A stretch of 35,744 bases of DNA from Tieghemiomyces parasiticus. Lineage: Eukaryota; Kickxellomycota; Dimargaritomycetes; Dimargaritales; Dimargaritaceae. Position 1 is the first letter of the stretch. Every line of letters begins with the position of its first letter. Below, one piece after another: positions 1 to 9,221 of the stretch. The translations under genes were made by a program, and so were the position numbers. The notes below the pieces were generated by a model. That model was not told where the DNA came from. It ran no database searches and saw only the letters and a program-made list of their open reading frames with translations. The stretch spans positions 1 to 35,744 of the forward strand of contig JANBPT010000442.1 of the NCBI GenBank assembly GCA_027575765.1. The letters are read 5' to 3'.

Positions 1-353
1 TATGCTAACTTGTTTAGCATTTACCTGGCTATTCTCTCCCCTGTGGGGTCTATACGACCTTGTTTTCTTTTATTTTCATCCAATGCAAAGGGGTTTTTTC
101 ACCTGTCTTATACAAGTTTTTCCCCCTTGCCTTGCTGATAATTCATTATTTTACTCTATCATGTCCACCTCCCTCAAATTATGGCCATTAAAATTAGAAT
201 TTATCCTACCGGAAACTGATTAATAAGGTGCAGATGAATTCACTATACCGCGAATTCGGTCGATGACAACCACTGGTGAGCGGGAACCGGGGGATCGGGT
301 GATGAGAAAATGTGACTCGTTAGCAGACAGTTGTATCTTCGATTTGTTAGCAT
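1..353. other. Intergenic, left edge
   Basis: AT-rich sequence with no reading frame that looks coding on either strand. The longest open stretch, at the extreme left, is a short hydrophobic frame without family resemblance and is probably fortuitous. The right end abuts the TA target site of the mariner element. Nothing else is visible. Confidence 0.6.
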
Positions 354-355
354 TA

Positions 356-1643
356 TAGATGCCATAAAATGTGAGGATTTTAAGCGGGAGGGCTCAAATT
401 GCAGAGTTTCAGATGAAATCTAAGAGAGTTGAAAAAGACAAATCGATTGCTATTAACCGCTCCAGGATTGAACCATTTTTGACTTCACAGCTTGCTTTTT
501 TAACCATCCATCACGTCTACTGTTCACACCCCCTTCGCCACGCCACCCAAGTTAACCAGGCGTGATGTATGGGTCCTTATTTATAATCACTATCTGGAGG
601 GCCACAAGGCAGATGATATGTTTAATGTTTTGACTTCCAAGCTGGACCCGGCTGCCCCTAGCCACTCCACCATCTACAGGTGGCTGACTTGCTATCGCAC
701 AGGTCAGTACTCTTTTGAAGCCGACCCTCGTCCTGGCCGCCCATCAGATGACATTGGTGCATATTATGAGGACGTAATCCTGAGATGGCTAAAGGAAGAC
801 CCTCGACTTACTGCTGAGCAGCTGGCCTGGGCCTGCCACACTTCCCCTAGTACCATGCACAGAGTCCTGCGCAGGGACCTGGGGTTGCACAGCTATTTAA
901 ATTGCTGGATCCCCCACAACCTCACCGATGACCAGCGCCACAACCGGGTACGTTTTGCCACTGAGTTCCTGGAGAAAATTGATGGGGCCAGTGACTACCT
1001 GCTGGACTCCATTGTCAAAGGCGACGAGACTTGGGTGTACCTTTATGATCACCCTGCTGGCTCCAATTGCCGGAGGTGGTGTCCTAAAGGTGGCCCTGTC
1101 CCAACTGAGACCCGCCAAGGCTATACCACACCCAAGGTGATGCTGACTATTTATTTCACCAGGCGTGGCCTATTACACCTAAGTGTCAAGTCCCCTGGTG
1201 TCAAGGTCTCCGCCGAACTCTATGTAGAGTACGGGGTGAAGCCCATGGTCCAGGCCTGGGTGGAGGCATGTGGAAGTCTGGACCATCCTCCATGACTCTA
1301 CCATGATAATGCACCAACACATTGCACTGCAGCTGCCCAGACCTACATTTCTGACACCAGAGTCAATCTTCTGCCAGTCCTTCCTTACAGCCCTGATCTG
1401 CCCCCCTGCAACTTCCGGCTGTTCATAAATGTCAAACAGCGACTGAGAGGTAAGAAGGTCACCATGGTGGAGACGGTCGTGAACGCCTTGCAATTGGAGT
1501 TAGCCAGTCTCCAGCCAAATGACTTTAAACCTTGCTATAATAGCTTTGTTAGGCTGAGCTAGCCGAGTGGTACAGATTGGTAGATATTATATTTAGGAAA
1601 CACCATTTAGCTGAGAAATTCGCATAAATTTTTGTTGCATCTA
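356..1643 (+). mobile_element. Mariner (DD34D) element, full length, inactive
   Basis: A 1288-bp element bounded by imperfect terminal inverted repeats. The left end reads TAGATGCCATAAAATG and the right end, on the opposite strand, TAGATGCAACAAAAAT. The first seven bases are identical and similarity continues to about 28 bp. Both ends are flanked by TA (354-355 and 1644-1645), the target duplication of Tc1/mariner elements. The size fits a mariner of about 1.3 kb. The single transposase frame inside carries a nonsense codon and a changed catalytic residue, so the copy should be non-autonomous. The ends look intact, so it could in principle be mobilised in trans by a functional relative. Confidence 0.85.
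546..1562 (+). pseudogene. Mariner transposase with in-frame TGA
   Basis: Transposase of the mariner family (DDE superfamily, DD34D). Similarity begins upstream of the first ATG (618), at about codon 546. It runs through a helix-turn-helix region (STIYRWLTCYRTGQ, then RPGRPSDD) and a second one (TMHRVLRRDLGLHS) to the catalytic core. The first catalytic Asp is in GDETWVY (codon 1023). The second is in HDNAPTH (codon 1305), with 93 residues between them. The third position, 34 residues further in YSPDLPPCNF, is Asn (codon 1410) instead of Asp. An in-frame TGA at 1293-1295 interrupts the gene 12 bases before the second Asp codon. The same frame then continues to TAG at 1560-1562. No ATG precedes the conserved N-terminal part after the TAA at 501, so the true start is lost or unclear. 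Two independent lesions in a catalytic enzyme indicate a dead copy. No restored sequence is proposed. Confidence 0.88.
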
Positions 1644-1645
1644 TA

Positions 1646-2706
1646 TGTAATTTGGGAGACGAATCACTGATATCGTTGGCAGGCGCGCTACACCTACTTT
1701 TCCGGCATGTCTTTCCTTCCGATCGAAATAATCAGGTTCTTGGTAATCAGCACCTCCTGTACGCCAGCCATGCCTATGTAGTCGACTGTCGAAACCTGCC
1801 TTAGAGCGTTTTAAGCCCAGTTATTCTGCTCTACACAGTCTTCAATGTAGTGTTGAAGTATCAACTCATGACGACCCAAGCAAGTCTGCAAATACTGAAC
1901 CAGGATGGGTAACGTTGACTCGCAGACGGTTGTAGTCCTTGTAGTTCATTGTAGCTCTGCATCCGTACTTCTCTCGACGGTCATAGCGCAATAATTACCA
2001 CGCTATTTATCCGCTTAAAAGTAGTTTTTGAATAAAATACATCATCACTTCCTATACACAGTTCATGTACCCACCTGAACGAAATTCACCGATTAAAGCC
2101 AGTTTAAGTAATGGATTATAGCCAACATCCGTTTATTTAGAAAGTGGCGTTTATTTGATCCCTCCTTACGTAGGGCTGGCCATTTGTGATATGGGATCCA
2201 GTCGATCTATCCGATCATTCAGAAGTCTTGTCACCGACCACGTACGACAGAGTGGCTCACTCCCCCCCCCACGGAGAGTAGAGGGGGGCCTTTCCCCGCC
2301 CAGAGGAATGAGGCTATCCCCACGCACTGATTCCCCCCTCATTTTGGGGTACACTGCTACCGCCCCGTGTATCGTGTCTCCTAACCAAACTGAAGGACAC
2401 GTCCACGAACACCACTATACTCGCGGTCACTAGGGTGGAGATCGACTCATATCTTGTCGCACACGTGTTCGCCACCACGATGAAGTGCATCGACGGAATT
2501 CGCAACAAACTCTGCATCGACTACGTATAATGAGTCCACACCGACGGAGACACAGTTCTTTACTAATGAACAAAGTTCTCTGTTTTTCCCTCATACCTGA
2601 AATCGCCTGCTAGCCCCTTGTTACAATGTAACTTCTCTCACACCCGTGGTATGTTGCAGATACGCTTTAAGGACTTGGGGGAGGCTTAGTCCACAGTGGT
2701 GAAATA
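1646..2706. other. Intergenic
   Basis: About 1.06 kb between the mariner element and the 3' end of the orphan gene. Only short overlapping frames on both strands are present, with runs of C and G around 2264-2300. No splice-consistent or family-recognisable coding segment was found. The part nearest 2706 should contain the 3' UTR of the minus-strand gene. Confidence 0.6.
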
Positions 2707-3912
2707 TCATCCCCTGCGGTTCCCTCGTTGATCTCTCCTCAAATAACGTCTTATTAGCCGGCGGTCCTGTTCATGCTCCTCCTCCGAGTCTAAGATGTCA
2801 TCTTCGTCACCACGCCTCCTGAACGCAGCGATTTCTCGGATCGAAGCATCAATATTGCGCTCAAGGTTATCTATCCTCTGAAAAGTTTCACGGGCCTCGG
2901 CCCAAAACGCAGCGCCTCTGTAAGTTGTATAGGGTCCTGGCTGTGTTAGCAATTCCTCGAAGCTCTGCCCATGGAACGGTGACCCAGGACGGTCATCGTA
3001 CTGACTCGCCCGAGACACTGCTTGATTGTCGACGTTGGGGTCAATGTTCCCGTGCTCGTAAGCGGCTACAGGAGTCTCCGCCAGCCCATCAGTCCAAATT
3101 TCTGGTAACCATCGCCGAAGACGGTCGTCTGTTTGCTCTGGGTCACTAGTATAAAGGACGGGAGAATCGGGTATGACAGCGTCATAACCGCGGACTCCAG
3201 TCGGAGATCGGACAGGGTCATAGAAAGGGTACTCAGGGTTCGTGGAGGTTTGGAGTCTCGCGGGTGAAAAGCCTTGAAGGGGAGCCAAGGTGACCGGTGG
3301 AGGTGTAGGTGCGTAGGTTGCCACTGCTGGGTTGTCGGCGGTTGTGCTCTGATGAATCGGCCGAGCGGGCGGGGGAGAGACGTGTGATCTGATTACTGAC
3401 GAGAAAAAGGTGACGGGCCCCACATTGATAGCATCGTAAATGGGCGATCGTTCATGGGGAGAGTAGACAGGGTCGGCAACGGCGGGAAAGTTGGACACGG
3501 TGGCGATTCCGCTCGAATCGGCTGGGCTGGGCGGGTGTAGGTGTGTGTGCCACGTGCTTAATAGCGCCGCCTGCTCGGTTAGCTCAGCGTCGGTTGGTAC
3601 CTGCTTCTTTGAGTTAGGTACCCGCGCCCACGGCCCGGCGGAGGTCTGGCGGGCTGTGACGAGACGGCGAGCCGCATAGTACACGGACGTGATCTGGGAG
3701 TCCGACACCATAGAGTTCACACTTGGGGATAACTTGTTGCGGACCTCGGCGGGCAGCCGTTTAGACAGTAGCTGAGTGCGCCATATTTCAAGGTCGACCA
3801 GGGCCTGGATGATGGCGTTCGACCGGGCGTAGGTGAGCGGCGATGCCCGTCTCCTAATGGGGTTGGACAGGGAGCGTTGGTCAGTGCGCTTGCCCGAGCG
3901 AGTTGTAACCAT
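2707..3912 (-). CDS. Hypothetical disordered protein, 401 aa
   Basis: Not a family I recognise. A single open frame of 401 codons starts at ATG 3912 with MVTTRSGKR and a basic, nuclear-signal-like N-terminus (GKR, then RRRASP). Residues about 25-120 look partly helical (ALVDLEIWRTQLLSKRL). The middle, about 125-290, is rich in Pro, Ser and Thr and probably disordered. The C-terminal 60 residues are a charged heptad-like helix (ETFQRIDNLERNIDASIREI), then an acidic run (DEDDILDSEEEHEQD) and a basic tail (RRYLRRDQRGNRRG). No membrane segment or signal peptide is visible. Length and composition argue against a chance frame. A scaffold or nucleic-acid-associated role is a guess from charge alone. 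A TATATAAA lies about 235 bases upstream. Confidence 0.65.
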   Translation of the reverse strand: MVTTRSGKRTDQRSLSNPIRRRASPLTYARSNAIIQALVDLEIWRTQLLSKRLPAEVRNKLSPSVNSMVSDSQITSVYYAARRLVTARQTSAGPWARVPNSKKQVPTDAELTEQAALLSTWHTHLHPPSPADSSGIATVSNFPAVADPVYSPHERSPIYDAINVGPVTFFSSVIRSHVSPPPARPIHQSTTADNPAVATYAPTPPPVTLAPLQGFSPARLQTSTNPEYPFYDPVRSPTGVRGYDAVIPDSPVLYTSDPEQTDDRLRRWLPEIWTDGLAETPVAAYEHGNIDPNVDNQAVSRASQYDDRPGSPFHGQSFEELLTQPGPYTTYRGAAFWAEARETFQRIDNLERNIDASIREIAAFRRRGDEDDILDSEEEHEQDRRLIRRYLRRDQRGNRRG

Positions 3913-5453
3913 ATCGAATTGGCGAATGTGGACTACGAAAGTAGCGAAGGAGGTGAAGTCGCCCAGCTGGGGATAGGAGGTGGGATTGCAAGATGTAGGC
4001 GGGCGGGATAAGGGTACCGGTAGATGGTATCAGCTAGCGTGTTCCTGGGCGATAAAACTCTTGAGGCACACACAGAGGGGAATGCACGGTGGAGATGTGG
4101 TTGCTTAACGTGGGCAAAGAGCAGGCTCGGCTCCGGTGCCGTTTTATATAGGAAACGAGCTGACTACCATCATTCCAAGGTTATGACTGGCCAGATTGTG
4201 GCTGCAGAGCGGCGGCGAGGAGATAATCGACCGTCCTAAGAGGAACCCCTAATGACTCAAATTCCATCTTCCAGCATTCATGTTTTTATCTAAAAAATAG
4301 CATAACTAGGTGTCTGGACGGAAGGTGCATTTGCCGATCACAGGCGATCCTTCCGCGCCCTAAATGATTATTAAGTGAGAGGCACCTCGTCTTCCCTGCG
4401 CCACACCCTGACATAGCACTTCGGGGCTAGATTTCCTCCTCCCCTACTTGGACGAAGGTAGTATGAGAAGGTGACAGGTTGGGTGATCCGATTCTAGGTA
4501 GGCCCATGGAAATTTCTTTGGTTTGTTGGATGGAAAGGAGGCGGCTACCTCTCTTGGTATTCTCGGTGCCCATTCTTGTCCACAAAGTGAGCGATTAGTT
4601 GGCGCGCGCTCCGCCATCCAACCTCAATACGAGTGGCGGACAAATAATGGCACAGGTTCGGCGGATGAAAAAAGTATATGCCACGGAGCGGTACAATTGG
4701 AATCTAGGTGGGGTTAGTGGCACCAGTTGCTTCCTTTGCGAAATACTCGACGTTCATTGTGCGAAGTGAAGAGGCGGTGGTTTATTCCCCTGAGATGCGA
4801 CCAGTCAAACCAAAGCTTGACCTTCCGTCATCCTTCGTACCTTGCAACGACACAGCCGTTTCCCCCTTTCCCATCCAGCCACACGACTTTTTATTTGGGT
4901 TCTCTGCAGTACGTCAGCAACGGAGTGGGTGAGAGCGGGTGTGTGACAGCCAACACGCTTATATTCGGTTTGTACACATGATATCGTATCGGCAGTCTCA
5001 CATTATACGAGCTATGCTGCACTTGTCCCTGCATCCGCCATTTGTAAAGATTTTCGACCAACCCGAGGGGAAAACTAGTGCCCATAAGATACTGAAGGTG
5101 GCAGAGCTTCAAGGCCATCCCCGCGAATAGACAGGAAACAGCTTTGAGACGAATACGAAGTCGGAAATGGGCACAGTGTCAAGTGGTACTCGTCAGTCGC
5201 CTCAACGGCGTTTTACGTTAATTCGACACCCACCGGCAGCTCACCCGAGGCTTCCATGTGGCAGCCTATCTGACACGACAGCCGTCCTTCTATTGATGCA
5301 GGCGGATAGGTGGATAGTAACGACAATTTATGGGACAATAATTGAATAGTCTCGCGCCCCCCCCACCTCTAAAATAACACCAATTTTACACGTGCAGCTG
5401 GGCGGTTGCAAAGTTAAACCAAGCTATGACCACGGTCAGCTCGGCGTTGATCG
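3913..5453. other. Intergenic with unresolved exon-like segments
   Basis: The left part is the upstream region of the orphan minus-strand gene. Between about 4690 and 5130 the plus strand carries two exon-like stretches in one frame. The first ends ...PHDFLFGFSA before a possible GTACGT donor near 4908. The second reads SHIIRAMLHLSLHPP onward, ending VAELQGHPRE and TAG at about 5130, after a possible CAG acceptor near 4996. No start codon or family match supports them, and other frames in the same place also look partly coding. This may be gene debris. The right end holds the 3' UTR of SNRNP27. Confidence 0.4.
4143..4150 (-). promoter_or_regulatory. TATA-like box
   Basis: TATATAAA on the minus strand in otherwise mixed sequence, about 235 bases upstream of the ATG at 3912. 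It could be the core promoter element of the orphan gene. The distance would imply a 5' leader of roughly 200 bases, which is plausible in fungi. Confidence 0.35.
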
Positions 5454-7019
5454 TTACACGTTATCTAGTGGCCGGTTGAACCCTCCCCGGCGGTTCATGT
5501 ACTGCCGGTACTGGCGTTGCTTCTTGATATTAGCGGTGCCTTGGACATTGCCCATCACATGTTGGCCCTGGTTGTGTAAACATGGTGGCAGTGAAGGTGG
5601 GGACGAAGTTAGTGCCGTACTGCCTCACCGGCCACTAGATCTACATGTAATCTAGGGGAAAGGATGGTAACACGAAACCTCGCACGGCTTGTATGCTTAC
5701 CTGTGTGGTTCCGAAGGAACCAAAGCCCATAAGCGCCATCATGGCTTCCTCACTTTGCGGATCTGTAGGGTATGTAGTAGGTATCGTCACCTCAGATTAA
5801 GGTATTAGCGCTTACAGTTAAGGTACATGAGTATGGCCCAGAGTAATCAGATGGTTTGGTAATTGAAAATATAGAGCCCTGCTGGCCACTTACCAATTCT
5901 ATTGGTGCCGAGGCAGCCGGTCGGGGGAGATAGGAAAAAGGTGTGAATTGCAAGTAGAATAAAAATCAGTATAAGGATTATGCCCAATCAATAGTGAAAT
6001 TGTAATTTTGACTCCGCTTGAATCATCTGGCCTGCCATTACAATGCAATTCAAGGCGAATACGCAAGACAGTGGCGCAGGTCAGAGCCAAGACGGAAACC
6101 ATCACTTACTCATTATCTTCCCTACCGGGCTGTGGCTTGTTGGAGGTTTTGTCGTCTGCTGCTGGTGGGGTATATCGGATAGATTCGTCTGGTCAGACAA
6201 TAAAGAAAATAGTTAGTGATGTGGTGACGAGTGAAGGCTTGACTGATTCTCCTAATGCAGATTTAGGCCGCTCAAAGTAATAGGAATGAAGGGCAGGTCA
6301 AATAATTACCTTTAGCAGGGCTGCGAGATGATGATGTTAACTTCTGTTGGTAATGAGAGCTGATTTCTGGTGGAAGAGCAATGGTTAAAAATATCCGGCA
6401 AATGGGTACATTCGTTAGCGTGTTTTTTTTCACCCCTGCTTGAATTCATTCCTAACCTACATATTGGCAATAGGTTTGATCGTCAAGCGGAATAGGGAAA
6501 GGATAGCTTACTTTCAATAACAGGAGAACGACTGCGATGCCGCTGGGGTGAAGTCGAACAGGACCGGTTCTGGTGACGCGATTCCTTATCGCGGCGGCTC
6601 CGTTCAGAGCGTCGGTCGCCACGGTCACGGGCTTCTCGGTCCTCCCAGCGGGATTTCCGATCATGCGTTTCTCGGTCCTCCCGGCGGGACTTCCGGTCGT
6701 GCGTTTCTCGGTCCTCTCGGCGGGGCCGCCGGTCACGGTTCTCAGTTCGACCCCGGCTGTGTCTCCGGTCTCCGCTCTGGTACCGGTCGCGTCCATGGAG
6801 TTCAACTGAGGAATCACGATCGTGCTCGGGGGGCCCTTGCAGGGAATGATGGCCAACTGGCGTTGACGGCTGGCCTTCTCTGATTTCACCCGATTCCAAT
6901 TCATCGTCACTGACATCCGCCTGCGGTGGATGGTGTTCAGCCAGGCTGCCAGTGAGCTGATCAGGACGGACGTGAGACTCTGAGGCGCCACGCTGCGACG
7001 CGCTGTCGTGGGTCGCCAT
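5454..7019 (-). CDS. SNRNP27: U4/U6.U5 tri-snRNP 27 kDa protein (SNRNP27), six exons
   Basis: Component of the U4/U6.U5 tri-snRNP in the nucleus; in animals it contributes to 5' splice-site choice. Exons on the minus strand: 7019-6512, 6366-6310, 6188-6110, 5898-5894, 5762-5701 and 5567-5454. The joined frame has 275 codons (274 aa). Residues 1-169 are an RS/RED-rich disordered region with an [10 protein letters not shown] segment and a 12-residue repeat ([12 protein letters not shown] type). The last 55 residues are the conserved family domain: [14 protein letters not shown] followed by [19 protein letters not shown], close to the human C-terminus. Every intron has a GT donor (GTAAGC, GTAATT, GTAAGT, GTAAGT, GTAAGC) and an AG acceptor. 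Phase is kept only if the 5-nt exon is included. The start is the ATG at 7019, because the frame upstream has no other ATG. The protein is longer than human (155 aa) owing to the N-terminal extension. Confidence 0.92.
5894..5898 (-). other. SNRNP27: 5-nt microexon (AATTG) of SNRNP27
   Basis: The five bases AATTG lie between a TAG acceptor (CACCAATAG) and a GTAAGTGG donor. The preceding exon ends in phase 2 (GAT AAT GA) and the next must be entered in phase 1 (AT CCG CAA). Direct joining of those two exons gives a TGA four codons later. Inserting AATTG gives GAA ATT GAT and the continuous peptide [19 protein letters not shown], which leads into the conserved domain. No other AG lies close enough upstream to make a longer exon in the open frame. 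The microexon encodes parts of residues 215-217. RNA evidence is needed for proof. Confidence 0.8.
6635..6742 (-). repeat. 36-bp tandem repeat, three copies, in SNRNP27 exon 1
   Basis: Three successive 36-bp units begin at 6635, 6671 and 6707. The first two differ at a few positions and the third is more diverged. Each encodes 12 residues of the RED-type charged repeat ([16 protein letters not shown]) in the N-terminal half of SNRNP27. Because units are multiples of three, copy-number change would not break the frame. Confidence 0.8.
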
Positions 7020-7479
7020 GGTCGGTTGGATTGGGGGTTCGAACGTATGTGAGTCACCCAAGCGAGATGTGAACAGAGTGTAAGGATCGATTGAAAAGTA
7101 TACAGTGATAAGAACCAGATTGAGACGGCACTACTGTAGTTAAAATGTCGGCATGCGAATGTGTGACGCGTTGTGACATCTGGAAGCCAGGCTCGGGTCA
7201 TGATAGACGCGTGCTACGCGCTGGGCTACACGTTTTTACCACTCTTGTCATCGTAGTGAGAAGTTCATGGTACAAAGATGTATGCTGGTATAACGGGGCC
7301 TATAACTATAATCGATGTTTAAAGATGAACACTTTCATGGTTTATTCACTGCCTACAGTATTGCCCTGCCCGATTGTCGGGCTTATTTGGAAGCCTGCTG
7401 ATAAAACTAGACAATACCCTCGACTCTGAAATAATCACTACAACTACTAACCCTTCCCTCAATTCCTGGACGCGACGCT
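7020..7479. other. Intergenic, upstream of SNRNP27
   Basis: 460 bases between SNRNP27 and the small secreted protein gene, both on the minus strand. It should contain the 5' leader and promoter of SNRNP27 and the 3' UTR of its neighbour. No clear TATA box and no further coding segment were seen. Confidence 0.5.
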
Positions 7480-7761
7480 CTAGACGCCCCAGCCGTGGGC
7501 AGCGGGATGTATGGTGATATACTGCTCACACTCCTTCTCCAACAGGCTTTCGTCAATAGGTAGACTGCTTGGATCCTCTGGAGTAGGCAGTTTAGATCTG
7601 GCGAGGGTCTTCAGCTTCTTGCTAAATTTCTTAGCTTTGAAAACCTTGCAGAGCTGTTTGAGTGAGTCGCGTTTCGTGTCCAATGAAGCGGGATTCTTCG
7701 TCAATGTAGCCAGGGCCCCGCCCGACCAGAGAGCGAGAACAACGAGAAACTTTTGGTTCAT
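7480..7761 (-). CDS. Small secreted protein, 93 aa
   Basis: Not a recognised family. The ATG at 7761 opens with a classical signal peptide: MNQKF, then a hydrophobic core LVVLALWSGGALA, with likely cleavage near residue 19 after ALA. The mature part of about 74 residues is strongly basic in its first half (KVFKAKKFSKKLKTLARSK) and acidic or proline-containing in the second (PTPEDPSSLPIDESLLEKE). It has two cysteines (LCKV and KECEQ), which could form one disulfide. There is no TATA-less ambiguity: a minus-strand TATAAA lies about 115 bases upstream. The short length means a chance frame cannot be excluded, but signal peptide plus promoter make a real gene likely. Secreted effector-like or cell-wall roles would be guesses. 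Confidence 0.6.
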   Translation of the reverse strand: MNQKFLVVLALWSGGALATLTKNPASLDTKRDSLKQLCKVFKAKKFSKKLKTLARSKLPTPEDPSSLPIDESLLEKECEQYITIHPAAHGWGV

Positions 7762-9221
7762 AATTTCGGTCGGGAAAAGTATCTAGGAGAGTGGAGAAGG
7801 GCAATGCCAAGGGCTACAGAGTGCGGGATGTTAGTAAGCGTGATATAATGACGAAAGTTGGCAACCACTTCCATTTATAGTAGTGCTCGGCCCAAAAAAA
7901 ATAATCCCCAACGATATTATGACGATTAACCACATAAGCGACTCCATTTTCCAAAAAAAATAATGACGGGCAGCGAAACCATGGCCGATGTGGCCGTGGT
8001 ACCCATAACAACGACCACCGTTATTTCCCACCTTCCTCCCTCACAACACAGCTCGTCAAGCGGAACACCTAACAAACAGGGGTCCAGAATTCAAGCTCGA
8101 CCGATTACCCTTTACCTTTTACTAACCAATCCTAGATCCCCTTCGCAGTGTGATCCAAGACCCTTTGGGTTCCCCTTTCACTTGTTCTGTCCATAACGAC
8201 AGTCATCCACCCAGGCCCGTCGGCAACCTTTCTCCAATAACGGGGTACCTAAATTGTCACCTACGGTCACCCATAGCATCAAGAGCCGCTAGCCTTTGTG
8301 GGCACTCTCCGTTTTATCGTATTCCAACCCTCCTTCTCGTTCTATTGGTAAGCTGTAGTACAAACCGCTACCCCTCTGTAGCGACCCTTTGCTTCCGTGA
8401 TGCATGTTCCCCTCCTTTAGGCCTCTCCCCTACTCACGTCGTGCTCAGCCTTAAGCTGTCATGTGTAGCTACAGTTTTGTGGCGTTTCTAAACGGTGGCC
8501 AATACTAGCCGAGCCTATTTGGCCGGTACTCGAGCGCAAGCTAAGTAATAGGTTTCCATTACCACTAAGTTATGATACAGTTTAAGACAAGCGTGGGGAA
8601 AGGGCGAAATATTAGACGAGGGGTGCTAAGGGAAAGCGCTGCTACGAAATACCGAACGGTGCAAGTGGGAGTGCAGATGGTAAAACGGTGAGGAATAAAG
8701 GCGTGCAGGAGTCGAGAAAACGGCGAATGGGGACGGAGCAGGGGATCCCAGTTTTCTCGGAGGAAGGAAGCCTGGAATTCTCAACTCCTCTTGGTCTCCT
8801 TTGGCCATTCGTACGTTACGAGTAAGGGGGACAAACGGTGGATGTAGTTGTGGGCGCCACAAGGTTATTTGGCTCTAGGGCCCCCTTTTATTAAAAAAAA
8901 AGTAGGTCACCGCTCTACCAACGGTACAGTGGCGCAGGGTGGGCATGTTTGGTACGGCCTGAGTAGCTGACGGTAAAATTAGAGCGGTCATCCGTGGGCG
9001 TACGGACCAGGGTGGCCCAGGACTCTGCCACTGGTCCTCTTTTCCGCAAGATTTGAGACTCAGGAGCCACAATGTCACATATTACCAACCAGTTAGCCCT
9101 GCAACCGCCTTATACCTAATCCTCGGAGGGAGAAGTGAAGACTCAATCGACGGGTAGCCCCTTGGTGGTGGTACCTCGATCCCAAATAATTAATAGAAAT
9201 TTTACTATACTCGTCCTCGCA
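7762..9221. other. Intergenic
   Basis: About 1.46 kb between the small secreted protein gene and the 3' end of AAR2. Several frames of 60-110 codons occur on both strands, but none has a start with context, splice structure or recognisable sequence. I see no gene here. The right end should carry the AAR2 3' UTR. Confidence 0.5.
7874..7879 (-). promoter_or_regulatory. TATA box of the small secreted protein gene
   Basis: TATAAA on the minus strand (context ACTATAAATGG), about 115 bases upstream of the ATG at 7761. Position and orientation suit a core promoter for the 93-aa secreted protein. Confidence 0.4.

Noticed and set aside
462..474. GGTTCAATCCTGG (minus strand), a B-box-like sequence
   Set aside because: No A-box or acceptor stem at the expected distance; it lies within the mariner element.
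1556..1580. tRNA A-box-like TAGCCGAGTGGT just after the transposase stop
   Set aside because: No B-box (GGTTCGANNCC) or foldable cloverleaf follows within 30-90 bases; it lies inside the mariner element.
3577..3600. TAGCTCAGCGTCGG resembling a tRNA A-box
   Set aside because: No B-box downstream, and it lies within the coding frame of the orphan gene.
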